This document shows positions 27,539 to 36,116 of a DNA stretch of 64,000 bases, piece after piece. The DNA is from Candidatus Latescibacterota bacterium (lineage in GTDB: Bacteria > JAAXHH01), in the NCBI GenBank assembly GCA_022823465.1, contig JAJEHX010000031.1:1-64000 (forward strand), in the 5' to 3' direction. Below the pieces are notes generated by a model, which worked only from the letters and a program-made list of their open reading frames with translations, searched no databases and was not told where the DNA came from. Each line of letters begins with the position of its first letter. The first letter of the stretch is position 1. Position numbers and translations under genes: made by a program.

Positions 27539-30172
27539 TCAGAGCGAGAAGCCATACTTGACGTACCAGAACGCGCCGCTGAAGCCGAACGGACTGTACT
27601 GGCTGTACTTGTTGCCGGGTCCTCCCGAGGGGCCTCCGGCGGCATGCGGATTCTCGTCCGGATAGGTGTTCAGGATGTTCTGCGCGCCAACGGTTATCCT
27701 GGACCGGTCGTCGTTGAACGTGATGGTACTCTCCAGATCCAGCAGGATCCTGCCGTCATAGGTCTCGCCATCGCGGAAGTCGTACCAGGAACCGAAGTAA
27801 CTGGCCCGTCCCAGGGCGTTCCAGTTTTCGGCCAGGGGCTGGGTCAGGGTCAGATTGCCGCGTTGCCTGGGGAGTCCCTCCTCCAGCGCCTTGATCTGCG
27901 TGGCATCCAGGATTTCCGGATTATGGTCGGTGACTTCGGCGCTCGTGTAGTTGTAGGCCAGGCTCATCGTACCCATCCCCACCGGCGCCGAAATCACGAC
28001 ATCGATTCCCCTGTTGGCGGAGTCGAAATCGTTGGTGAAGAACTGAAAGCCCTGCAGCCCCGCCGCGCTGGTGATGCCTTCGGCGATCAACTGGGCTCTT
28101 TCCTCGTCGGTGAGTTCGAAGTTCTGGGAGACCGTCAGCCGGTCGCGCACCCGGATATCGAAATAATCGATCGTGGCGCTCACAGTGCCCAGATCGAAGA
28201 CGAGGCCCGCGGAGATGTTCACGGACTTCTCCGCGTCGAGCGGCTTGCCGCCCTTCAACTCGGCCGCGCGGCTGTTGGAGGGCACCGTCCCGTTATTCAC
28301 CAGGTCGTTCAGTTCCAGGTCGAACTCCGTCGTGATGTTAAACGCGTTCTGCTGGCCGGGGGTCGGGGCCCTGAAACCGGTGCTGGCGCTGCCGCGCAGT
28401 TTCACTTCGTCGGACAAGCTGAAGTTCGTGGCCACCTTGTAGTTGGCGGTCGTACCGAAATCATCGAATCGTTCGGCACGCACGGCCAGGTCGAGCAGCC
28501 ACCGGTCCGTGGGCGTGAGCCCGCCTTCCAGGTAGATCGCATTGTTGGAACGGTCCCATTCACCCGCGGCGACCTTGCTGAATCCCGCGAAACCATTGGT
28601 AGCCGGCGTGAAACCCTGGCTGGCGAGGGGCTGGCCGATCAGGTAGGACTCGATCTGGCCTTCGACGAGCTCGAAGGTCTCGGTCCGCCGTTCGAGGCCG
28701 GCGGCCAGGACCAGGTTGTTACCGACCGGGTAGGTTACGTCGAAGTTCAGGTTGACTTCGGACTGGACATAGGAGCCCGGGTCGAAATAGGTCGGGGTGT
28801 CGGGACCCATGGAGGCGTTGACCGTATTATAAATGAAGTAGTCCGCCTCGTTGCGTCCGTACGCCGCGCTCAGTTCCCAGCGCATCAAGGTCGCTGCCCG
28901 TCCCCGGATGCCAAGAATAACGGACTCGTCCGACGCGAAGGCGCCGAACCGGGGCGTGAACCCCCCGGGAAACATCTTCAGGAACGAGAAGCAGTTGGGA
29001 TCGTCGCGAATCCGAAGCCAAGCTTCCTGGTCCGGGCGGTCGTTGATGATGGGCACCGGTGCGCATTCGCCGCCCTGGCCCACGCCGTCCAGGTCTCCGA
29101 CCAGCAGTGTGGGCCGCATCACGCCGCCTATATCCACCACGGGACCCTGGTACACGCCGCCGCGGGTGTGCGGATTGCGAAAGTAGAACCCGCCGTCGAC
29201 TTCCTTGCTGGCATAGTTGGCGTGACCGAAGAACTCGAGGTCATCGCCGATCGCCGCACCGTAGTTGGCGAAGATCTTCAGGTCGTCCCGTACGAAGGGC
29301 TGGCCCCAGAAAGTCTCGGGATTGGCGATGTCGAGATTGCCGGCCGCGATCAGGGCCCTGCCGGAAGCCGTCTGCACCGAGCGGACCGTTTCGCTGGAGT
29401 TGCCGTATTCCACGCTGAGGCTCAGCCATGCGTCTTCGTGGCCCACACCGACGTTACCGGCAATCAGGAAAAGCTCCCCGTCGCCGAGAAACCTGCCGGA
29501 ACCGTCCTGGAAGCTGCCGACCTTGGTCTCCAGGTTGAATCCGTCATAGTTGTCCTTGAGCTGGAAGTTCAGCACCCCCGCGATGGCATCGGAACCGTAT
29601 TGCGCCGATGCGCCGTCCCGCAGGACTTCCACCCTTTCGAGCGCAATGGATGGAATCGCGGCCAGGTCGGGGCCCTGCGCGCCTTCAGCCACGGCGTTTG
29701 CATACCAGTTAATCACGGCGCCGCGGTGCCGGCGCTTGCCGTTGACGAGGACCAGCACCTGGTCGGGCGCCAGGCTGCGCAGATTAGCGGGCCGGACGAT
29801 GGTACCCGCGTCGCTGATCGGCTGGGTATTGACGTTGTAGGAGGGTACGACGTTTCGCATCAGGTCGGCCAGATCGGATCCGCCTTGCTTGACGAATTCC
29901 TCAACCGGTATCACGTCGATGGGGACGGTGGATTCCGTCAGGGAGCGCGGCTGCGCCCGGGAACCGGTCACCACGACTTCTTGCAAGGGTGTTTCCAGGA
30001 CGATCGGCATTTCCTGGTCCGCTTCCGGATCTCGCGCCTCCTGTTCTTCTGCGGGAGCGGTTCCTCCAGGGCCTTCCTGTGCAAGGACCGCCGGTGATGC
30101 GATCATCAGGAAGAGTACCAGGATGGCGCCAAGAGCCGAGCAACCGGCGTGGTTCCTGCAATACCGTAACAT
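27539..30172 (-). CDS. TonB-dependent receptor
   Basis: An 877-residue outer-membrane receptor. A signal peptide (ILVLFLMIASPAVLAQ, cut about residue 31) is followed by an acidic/Pro linker, the TonB-box-like PLQEVVVTGSR and a plug domain with LVLVNGKRRHRGAVIN and the conserved VEVLRDGASAQYGSDAIAGV. The rest is beta-barrel, ending FWYVKYGFSL with a terminal aromatic residue. It resembles the iron-siderophore/outer-membrane receptor class with a long periplasmic N-terminus; substrate unknown. The start ATG 30172 has GGGAGGA about 8 nt upstream. It is monocistronic, with a terminator after the stop and an intergenic region with 11-bp repeats upstream. Confidence 0.95.
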   Translation of the reverse strand: MLRYCRNHAGCSALGAILVLFLMIASPAVLAQEGPGGTAPAEEQEARDPEADQEMPIVLETPLQEVVVTGSRAQPRSLTESTVPIDVIPVEEFVKQGGSDLADLMRNVVPSYNVNTQPISDAGTIVRPANLRSLAPDQVLVLVNGKRRHRGAVINWYANAVAEGAQGPDLAAIPSIALERVEVLRDGASAQYGSDAIAGVLNFQLKDNYDGFNLETKVGSFQDGSGRFLGDGELFLIAGNVGVGHEDAWLSLSVEYGNSSETVRSVQTASGRALIAAGNLDIANPETFWGQPFVRDDLKIFANYGAAIGDDLEFFGHANYASKEVDGGFYFRNPHTRGGVYQGPVVDIGGVMRPTLLVGDLDGVGQGGECAPVPIINDRPDQEAWLRIRDDPNCFSFLKMFPGGFTPRFGAFASDESVILGIRGRAATLMRWELSAAYGRNEADYFIYNTVNASMGPDTPTYFDPGSYVQSEVNLNFDVTYPVGNNLVLAAGLERRTETFELVEGQIESYLIGQPLASQGFTPATNGFAGFSKVAAGEWDRSNNAIYLEGGLTPTDRWLLDLAVRAERFDDFGTTANYKVATNFSLSDEVKLRGSASTGFRAPTPGQQNAFNITTEFDLELNDLVNNGTVPSNSRAAELKGGKPLDAEKSVNISAGLVFDLGTVSATIDYFDIRVRDRLTVSQNFELTDEERAQLIAEGITSAAGLQGFQFFTNDFDSANRGIDVVISAPVGMGTMSLAYNYTSAEVTDHNPEILDATQIKALEEGLPRQRGNLTLTQPLAENWNALGRASYFGSWYDFRDGETYDGRILLDLESTITFNDDRSRITVGAQNILNTYPDENPHAAGGPSGGPGNKYSQYSPFGFSGAFWYVKYGFSL

Positions 30173-30503
30173 GATATGCTTCCTCCCAGGGTGTGGGTCG
30201 TTTTCGCAGGCATCGCTAAACGCTGCGTGATTCTGTACGGGTTATAGAAGTATGATTCGTTTAAGATACGGTACACAGGGGACTTTGCTTGAGTTACTCG
30301 TGAGTTACTTGTGAGTTATTTGTGAATTGTGTGGTCTGCGACGGCCCATAAAGAAGTCGTTACGGCGAGGGTTTTATTTGCATCTGGCGGAAAAATCGTT
30401 AGATTGGACGCGTAATGGAGTCCGAAACGTAAGTCGACGAATCCGACGCGTACGAAGTCGTGACGAACCGCACAGAAGAAATCTCATTGGGAGGGCATGG
30501 AAA
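30173..30503. other. Divergent intergenic region with an 11-bp repeat array
   Basis: 331 bp between the TonB receptor gene (minus) and a small plus-strand gene. It contains the receptor's ribosome-binding site, a TATAAC -10-like box on the minus strand near 30240 and the 11-bp direct repeats at 30290-30333. It is AT-richer than its surroundings. No RNA gene is recognised. Confidence 0.6.
30290..30333. repeat. Four 11-bp direct repeats in a divergent promoter region
   Basis: Units TGAGTTACTCG, TGAGTTACTTG, TGAGTTATTTG and TGAATTGTGTG follow each other with an exact 11-bp period, one helical turn. Divergence is greatest in the last copy. The position, between two divergent genes, suits an operator for a protein that binds direct repeats, such as an OmpR-type regulator. 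Function is inference. Confidence 0.8.
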
Positions 30504-30680
30504 ATGGCTAAGGACAGAAGCTTTGCGGCCAAGCTGGCGAAGGGGGCCGACAAGGGCCAGGACGAGCAGGTCCAGACCGTATTGCTGGTCAAGCCCGTCA
30601 AGTCCGAGGAAGGCCACTACAAGTTCAAGCGCACGCTGACCAGACTGACCCCCGAGAACAAGAAGGCCCTGGGCGTCTGA
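30504..30680 (+). CDS. Small basic hypothetical protein (58 aa)
   Basis: A 58-residue Lys-rich protein beginning MAKDRSFAAKLAKGADKG and ending ENKKALGV, with no Cys, no membrane segment and no domain I recognise. GGGAGGG lies about 8 nt before the ATG, and the composition and codon use look coding. The segment TVLLVKPVKSEEGHYKFKR suggests two beta-strands. The ribosomal-protein-like basic character hints at nucleic acid binding, without proof. It stands alone: divergent from the TonB receptor upstream and convergent with the CPBP protease downstream. The longer upstream reading frame has no coding character. Confidence 0.7.
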   Translation: MAKDRSFAAKLAKGADKGQDEQVQTVLLVKPVKSEEGHYKFKRTLTRLTPENKKALGV

Positions 30681-30695
30681 AGCCGGCCCGTCCCC

Positions 30696-30753
30696 GCGTC
30701 GGCCCCGCCTGGATTCACCCCATTGCGTCGGCCCCGCCCGGATTCACCTCATT
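30696..30753. repeat. 29-bp tandem duplication between convergent genes
   Basis: Two copies (30696-30724, 30725-30753) of a unit starting GCGTCGGCCCCGCC, two mismatches. The second copy ends inside the TAA stop of the CPBP protease gene (30752-30754, minus strand). Confidence 0.9.
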
Positions 30754-31504
30754 AAAACAGCGCATGGACGAGCGCGTCTCTTTCTTCCGTCATCTGCAGT
30801 GTACTGAGCAGGTTGTTCACCGCATGGATGGCGAGGGGGACGTATAGCGAACCGGTGCGCTCCCGCGCAATTCCGAGCAGGATCCCGATCAGCGCGATCA
30901 GCGTGAGAAAATAAAGGTCGTACTGGGCGACGTGCAACAGCGTCCAGAGCAGCGTCGTGACGACGATTGCCCCCCCGGCGCCCATCGCCGTCCGATGCAG
31001 GCCCTCGTACAGAAATCCCCTGAACAGCACCTCTTCGAAAACCGGCGCGGCGATCACGAGCGCGAACCAGAGCAGGGTGGTGTACCGCGTAGTTTCGATG
31101 ATCGATTCCATGACCGGAGGCACGGGTGAGCGTCCGAACTCGACCGTGGCCAGGTCGGCGAGCTGCAGCAGTACGCAGGCGAGCGCCACCCACCCGAGCA
31201 GGGTCGTGGCCCGGACCGGGGAGAGCGCCAGCCAGGACCGCGGGTCGATGCCGGGCTCGTGTCCGAGGATGCGTAGCATCAGGAACGTACAGGGTATGGC
31301 GGAGAAGATCACGCCCAGGGCGACCAGGTCGCCCATGCGTTCCGTGGGGTCCAGGTCCAGCACGACCACCGCGGCGATGGTCGCGGCGAACTGCAGGACC
31401 AGGTAGGCGCCCAGGATCAGCGCCCCGGATACGAGGGTGAATCGGAGGTGCGTCGGCGAGGCGGGATCGGGCGCTTCGTCCGGGTTAAGGGGCGTGTCGT
31501 TCAT
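30752..31504 (-). CDS. CPBP (CAAX/Rce1-like) intramembrane metalloprotease
   Basis: A 250-residue inner-membrane protein with about seven hydrophobic helices. The Abi/CPBP motifs are all present: EExxxR as FEEVLFRGFL, the mid His in LLHVAQYD and HxxxN/D as AIHAVNNLLS. Rce1-type proteases cleave near the C-terminus of prenylated proteins in eukaryotes; bacterial members act in bacteriocin immunity, signalling or peptide processing, and the substrate here is unknown. The start is ATG 31504. It is 65 nt after the phosphate-transporter gene on the same strand. The stop codon touches a 29-bp tandem duplication. Confidence 0.92.
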   Translation of the reverse strand: MNDTPLNPDEAPDPASPTHLRFTLVSGALILGAYLVLQFAATIAAVVVLDLDPTERMGDLVALGVIFSAIPCTFLMLRILGHEPGIDPRSWLALSPVRATTLLGWVALACVLLQLADLATVEFGRSPVPPVMESIIETTRYTTLLWFALVIAAPVFEEVLFRGFLYEGLHRTAMGAGGAIVVTTLLWTLLHVAQYDLYFLTLIALIGILLGIARERTGSLYVPLAIHAVNNLLSTLQMTEERDALVHALF

Positions 31505-31569
31505 GAGGGCCGCCGCGCGTACCAGGGATCTGATGCTACTAGAAAGGCTTGCCGTACCGAGTCACCGGA

Positions 31570-32832
31570 TCAGAGTACGGCCCGGAACAGGTAGAAGAAG
31601 ACGATCGCCAGCAGGGCGCCGACGGGTACGGTGACGATCCAGGAGGCCGCGATCCTTCCCAGGATGCTCAGGTCGAGGGCCTTGACGCCCTGGGCCAGTC
31701 CCACGCCCATGACCCCGCCGACCAGGGTCTGGGTCGTGGAGATAGGCAGGCCGAGACGGCTGGCCAGGACGATGGTCAGTGCCGCGGCGAACTCGGCCGA
31801 ATATCCCCTGGTGGGCGTCAGCTCCGTGATCTTGGTACCGATAGTCGCCATGACGCGGTAACCCATGGTCGCCAGTCCGATGACGATGCCGATACCGCCG
31901 ACCAGCAGGAGCCAGGCGGGCACCGCGGACTCGGGATTGACCACGCCGGACTGGCTGATGTTCACTACGGCAGCCAGCGGTCCGATGGCGTTCGCCACGT
32001 CGTTCGAACCGTGGGCAAAGGCCACGGCGCAGGCGCTCATGATCTGGAGCACGCCGAACATTTTCTCGACGATGGCCATCTGGGCGTCATCGGAAGGTGC
32101 ATCCGTGGCATCGGATTCCGACCGGTTGCCGATCATGCCGAGGAGAAAATAGCCGGCGATCACCGCGAAGATGCCCAGAATGCCGGACCAGAGCAGGGAT
32201 TCCATCAGGGAAAGATCCAGGTCGATGTTCTTGAGCCCTTTGAACAGGGTGACGAGGGCAATGACGACGACAACGAAGAATATGTATAGAGGCGCCCATT
32301 TCTTCGTCTTGCGTACGGGATCGGGATGGCGAAGGATCGTCCATTTGATCGCGCTATAGATCAGGTAGGCCAGCGCGCCGGACAGCAGGGGCGATACGAT
32401 CCAGGAGGCGACGATCTGTATCAGTTGTTCCCACTGCACTACGCTGGTGCCGAAGGCGACCATGCCGAACCCGGCGATGGCTCCCACGATCGAATGAGTG
32501 GTCGATACGGGCCAGCCGAGCCGCGAAGCGACCACCAGCCAGGTACCGGCGGCCATGAGGGATGCGAGCATGCCGTAGACGATCAGTTCCGGCGCGGACG
32601 CGGAGACTACCGGGTCCAGTATGCCTCCCCTGACGGTTTTGGTGACCTGTCCCCCTACGAGGAAGGCCCCCAGGAATTCGAGCACCGCGGCGATGAGGAT
32701 GGCCTGCTTGATGGTCAGCGCCTTGGAACCAACGGATGTTCCCATGGCGTTCGCCACGTCGTTGGCGCCAATGGAGAAGGCCATGTAAAGTCCGAGTACC
32801 ACGGCCAATATGAGCGTGAATTCGGCACTCAT
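31570..32832 (-). CDS. Inorganic phosphate transporter, PiT family
   Basis: A 420-residue membrane protein with two inverted PHO4 halves. Each half carries the signature: GANDVANAMGTSVGSKAL near the N-terminus and HGSNDVANAIGPLA in the second half. GWPVSTTHSIVG and GLPISTTQTLVGG are the matching substrate loops. A cytoplasmic loop (about residues 185-255) separates them. It imports phosphate with metal ions, driven by protons or sodium. The start is ATG 32832. No DUF47 PhoU-like partner, which often accompanies PiT, is present nearby. The gene is preceded by a 236-bp gap that may hold its promoter. Confidence 0.95.
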   Translation of the reverse strand: MSAEFTLILAVVLGLYMAFSIGANDVANAMGTSVGSKALTIKQAILIAAVLEFLGAFLVGGQVTKTVRGGILDPVVSASAPELIVYGMLASLMAAGTWLVVASRLGWPVSTTHSIVGAIAGFGMVAFGTSVVQWEQLIQIVASWIVSPLLSGALAYLIYSAIKWTILRHPDPVRKTKKWAPLYIFFVVVVIALVTLFKGLKNIDLDLSLMESLLWSGILGIFAVIAGYFLLGMIGNRSESDATDAPSDDAQMAIVEKMFGVLQIMSACAVAFAHGSNDVANAIGPLAAVVNISQSGVVNPESAVPAWLLLVGGIGIVIGLATMGYRVMATIGTKITELTPTRGYSAEFAAALTIVLASRLGLPISTTQTLVGGVMGVGLAQGVKALDLSILGRIAASWIVTVPVGALLAIVFFYLFRAVL

Positions 32833-33068
32833 GGATCCCGTTTCCTCCTGTTGCGCGTTATGCCCGGCGCGTTGCGCTCGTGATAAAGTCCAGGTACGCT
32901 TGGATATTTAATGATTGGTGGAAGGCCCGTTGCCGGATCAGCATCCGGCAGGCGGGTACAATATGACGGAACACGTCCGCCCGCGCCATGTTTATTTTGC
33001 CTTGAAAACAAACAATGCCGCGGCTCCGAATTCGACGGTTGGAACGGGCAGGCACTCATCCCGCGAAA

Positions 33069-34739
33069 TCAGTATTTCAGCCCGGTATAGAGTCCCTCGT
33101 CCACGGCGGCGACCAGGACTCGCGCTTCGCGGTGGCGCACCCAGCGCGCAACGGCTTCGCGGGTCTCTTCCAGGGTGCTCACGGCCTCCGCGCCGATACC
33201 GAATCCTTCGGCGACCTTCACCCAGTCCACCGGCGCGAAGCCGACCCCCGTCTCGGGCAGTCCGCGGGCCTGCTGGGCGATCTTGATGACCGCCAGCGAA
33301 GCGTCGTACAGGACAACGAGCAGGGGCGTGATGCCGGTCCGCCTGATGGTTTCGAGTTCCTGCACCATCATGGCGAAGGCGCCATCGCCCGTCACGGCCG
33401 CGACCGGCCGGTCGGGACGGACCGTCGCGGCGCCCATGGCCGCGCCCACGCCGTAACCCATAGAAGAAAGGCCGTTGGACATGAGGAAGGCATCCGGATC
33501 CGGCGCCAGCCACCGCTGTCCCATGACGTTCTTGTGTGCGCCCACGTCCGATGAGACGATGGTGTCTTCCGGCAGGGCATCCCGCAGGACGCCGATAAGG
33601 TGATAGGGCGACATGCCCTCCGGTCCCGACGACGCCGGCGGATGGTAGACCGCGTCGACCCGTGCTCTCAGGTACCGGATGTCATCGTCCGTCCACGCGC
33701 TGCGCCCGGTGTAACCCGCCGCGATACGGCCGAGCAGGGAGGACACGTCGCCTGCGCAGGAAGCGGGCGGGCTGAAGGCGCCGAAGCTCACGGGGGCGTT
33801 GGCGACCACGTGCAGCGGCGCGTCGAAGTGCCAGAGCCGGGAGATCTCCACGGGATCGAAGCCGATGCCCAGGACGCAGTCGCTTTGCTCCAGCCATTCG
33901 ATGATCCGGTCTTCACCGGCGGCCGGCGCGATCGCGCCCAGGAATCCGGCTCCGCGCTCGTCGGCGATCCCCTTCGCCTGGACGGTCGTGGTATAGGGTA
34001 TGCCGGTGTCCCGCAGAAAGCGCCGCACGGCCGGCGCGTCCCCCTGCGCGTCCATGGCGATGCCGACCACGGCGACGGGCCGGTCGGCGCCGTTCAGGCT
34101 GGCCAGGATGCGGGGGAGATCGGAATCGTCCGCGGGGACGGGAGGAGGCGGATACTTTGGCACGGTCCGCCTCGCCGCGACATGGTGTGCAGGCCGGTCT
34201 CCGGCCTCCCGTTGCGCGGAATCGTCCTCGACGGCAGGCTTCCCCGCCACGTCGGACGGCAGGGCAAGGTAGGCCGGGCCCCGCGGCGGCCCGATAGCGA
34301 CGGCCAGGGCGTCTTTAACGGTATTTTCGACCGCGGCGTCTTCCAGGTCGGCAGACCAGCGGGTGATGGGCGTGAAGAGGTCGACCAGGGGCAGGTTCTG
34401 CTTGTTGCTTCGGTGGTGGCGCTCCGTCGACGTCCGCGCGGAGATGGCCAGGATCGGATCGCGGTCCAGGAAGGCGGTGCCGACGCCGAGGACCAGGTTG
34501 CACGCGCCCGGCCCCAGGGTCGCGACGCACACGCCGGGGATTCCCGTCAGCCTTCCGGCTGCTGCGGCCATGAACGCCGCCGTGGATTCGTGGCCCGTCA
34601 GGACGAACCGGATGCCCGCGCGTTCGAGTGCGTCGATCAGTTCCAGCACCTCGCCGCCGGGATGGCCGAAGGCAAAGCGGACGCCCGCGTCATGCAGGGT
34701 GCGCGCCATGACCGCCGCGCAGGTTTGATCCTGGTTCAA
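33069..34739 (-). CDS. Thiamine-diphosphate-dependent enzyme (acetolactate synthase-like)
   Basis: A 556-residue ThDP enzyme distinct from the one at 8741. The catalytic Glu is E51 (LTGHESTAAFMA), a Pro-rich linker (KYPPPPVPADD) joins the first and central domains, and the metal motif is GDGAFAMM followed by LLVVLYDASLA. The usual NN is replaced by YD, as in catabolic acetolactate synthases where Asp serves as ligand. The reaction may be carboligation or 2-oxoacid decarboxylation. The start ATG 34739 gives MNQDQTCAAVM, typical for the family. It lies 10 nt after the DUF4340 gene on the same strand, at the end of the Gld-like operon; any functional link is unclear. Confidence 0.9.
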   Translation of the reverse strand: MNQDQTCAAVMARTLHDAGVRFAFGHPGGEVLELIDALERAGIRFVLTGHESTAAFMAAAAGRLTGIPGVCVATLGPGACNLVLGVGTAFLDRDPILAISARTSTERHHRSNKQNLPLVDLFTPITRWSADLEDAAVENTVKDALAVAIGPPRGPAYLALPSDVAGKPAVEDDSAQREAGDRPAHHVAARRTVPKYPPPPVPADDSDLPRILASLNGADRPVAVVGIAMDAQGDAPAVRRFLRDTGIPYTTTVQAKGIADERGAGFLGAIAPAAGEDRIIEWLEQSDCVLGIGFDPVEISRLWHFDAPLHVVANAPVSFGAFSPPASCAGDVSSLLGRIAAGYTGRSAWTDDDIRYLRARVDAVYHPPASSGPEGMSPYHLIGVLRDALPEDTIVSSDVGAHKNVMGQRWLAPDPDAFLMSNGLSSMGYGVGAAMGAATVRPDRPVAAVTGDGAFAMMVQELETIRRTGITPLLVVLYDASLAVIKIAQQARGLPETGVGFAPVDWVKVAEGFGIGAEAVSTLEETREAVARWVRHREARVLVAAVDEGLYTGLKY

Positions 34740-34749
34740 TACGAAACGC

Positions 34750-36114
34750 TCACTCGGTGGTGACCAAATCCCCGCGCCTGAGATGGATCCGGTCGAAGCT
34801 GTCCGCGGAGATCACGTAGTACCACCGGGCGAAACGGGCGTTCAGGTCCGCGGAAGTCCGCCGCCCGGTATCTACGTTTCTCTGCCAGGTTTCGTGTTTT
34901 TCCTGCAGGCCGGCATTAGCCCGGTCGGCGGCGGTCCAGAGCGAGTCCGCCCGGGCCTGGAAAGCCATGTCGCCGGGTCTGCGCGGTTCCGGGAACATAC
35001 TCGCGTCGAATCCGGTCGTGATGAACAGGTACCGGTTCTCCCCTGGGCCGCCTGAACTTCCGACCCCGGCGGCGCCCGTACCGGCGGTAACCGCGTCTCC
35101 GGCCCCGTACACGATTTCCCCGAAGCGCAACGTGTATACGATCCCGTCCTGGGTGCGGACCTGGGTCTCCCCTTCATTGGAAACCAGCTGACCGTCCCCG
35201 GTGAAGAAGTAGCCTTTCTCCTGCAGGGAGGCCAGGTCGCCGCGGGTTATGTCGATGCCCTCGTCGTTGTTCTCCAGGCTCCTGGAAAGGCCGGCCGGCT
35301 TGGGACGGACTCCCACGATGGTCAGCTCGTCCAGGGCCTTGAGCAGGTCTTCCATCTTCGCGCCGTCTACTTTCTGCCCGCTTCGCATGCGATTGGCCGT
35401 CCAGTCGGGGTCGCCCCGCGTCAGGACGATCGTGTCGCGCTGATTCAGAACCCGGGTGCGTTCGTCGATGGAGTAGTCCTTCAGGATGACCTGCTCGATC
35501 CGGTTCTGATCCACTTCCAGCAGGTCATTCTCGATCCAGTCGCCGAACCGGGAAGACACGTCCACGTCGAAGCGCGCCGCGTAGGTCCGTTTCTGTCCCG
35601 GCACGCGTAGGTAGCGGTATCTGCCCTCCCTGCCGGGTACGTTCTTGCCCACGATGAGGTCGGCGAGCAAATTGTCGTTCCCATCCTTGACCGTGACACG
35701 CTTTCCCCGTCCAGCCAGGGAGGCGGCGGACTCGTCCAGCGGGTCCACCACCCCCAGCGCCTCGTGGTCCGCGGCGACCTCGGCGACCACGTCGTCCTTG
35801 CGGACCTCGATGAGTCCCGCGGCAGTGCGGGCCAGGCGGTCCCTGTCATCGGCCGGGTAGTTGTGATGGGAAGGAATCCGCCAGCGCGTGCCTTTGAACA
35901 CCACGTTGAACGCGGCAACGCCCCCGGTCACCTCGTCGAAATCGATGACCTCCAGCGAGGCCGCTTCGTTGGGATCGGTAAACTCGGGGAAAAAGACCTC
36001 GCCCCGGTCGGAGAAGGCCTCCGGCGTCGGATCGGCCGGCGCCGCGAGATAGGCGGCGCCGGTCACCAGCACCGCCGCGCCAGCGAAGGCCAGCGTCTTG
36101 CGGGTCTCGTCCAT
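34750..36114 (-). CDS. DUF4340 domain-containing protein (Gld-type ABC accessory)
   Basis: A 454-residue protein with an N-terminal membrane anchor (LAFAGAAVLVTGAAYLAA) and a large extracytoplasmic part of repeated beta-rich units (WRIPSHHNYPADDRDRL, LIVGKNVPGREGRYRYLRVPG). DUF4340 proteins regularly follow GldG-like genes in ABC systems, and here the stop of the GldF-GldG fusion is 2 nt before this start. RYRYLRVPGQKRTYAARFD and WRIPS are family blocks. The role is unknown; it probably assembles with the transporter at the periplasmic face. ATG 36114 is chosen as the first Met before the anchor. Confidence 0.88.
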   Translation of the reverse strand: MDETRKTLAFAGAAVLVTGAAYLAAPADPTPEAFSDRGEVFFPEFTDPNEAASLEVIDFDEVTGGVAAFNVVFKGTRWRIPSHHNYPADDRDRLARTAAGLIEVRKDDVVAEVAADHEALGVVDPLDESAASLAGRGKRVTVKDGNDNLLADLIVGKNVPGREGRYRYLRVPGQKRTYAARFDVDVSSRFGDWIENDLLEVDQNRIEQVILKDYSIDERTRVLNQRDTIVLTRGDPDWTANRMRSGQKVDGAKMEDLLKALDELTIVGVRPKPAGLSRSLENNDEGIDITRGDLASLQEKGYFFTGDGQLVSNEGETQVRTQDGIVYTLRFGEIVYGAGDAVTAGTGAAGVGSSGGPGENRYLFITTGFDASMFPEPRRPGDMAFQARADSLWTAADRANAGLQEKHETWQRNVDTGRRTSADLNARFARWYYVISADSFDRIHLRRGDLVTTE

Positions 36115-36116
36115 GG

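Noticed and set aside
27443-30097. A plus-strand open frame of nearly 900 codons
   Set aside because: It lies antisense to the TonB receptor over almost its whole length. The receptor has signal peptide, plug and barrel features, while this frame has none.
33069-34739. ThDP enzyme judged inactive because the NN of the ThDP motif is YD
   Set aside because: Asp at the second position is an accepted metal ligand in catabolic acetolactate synthases, and the activating Glu and GDG are intact.
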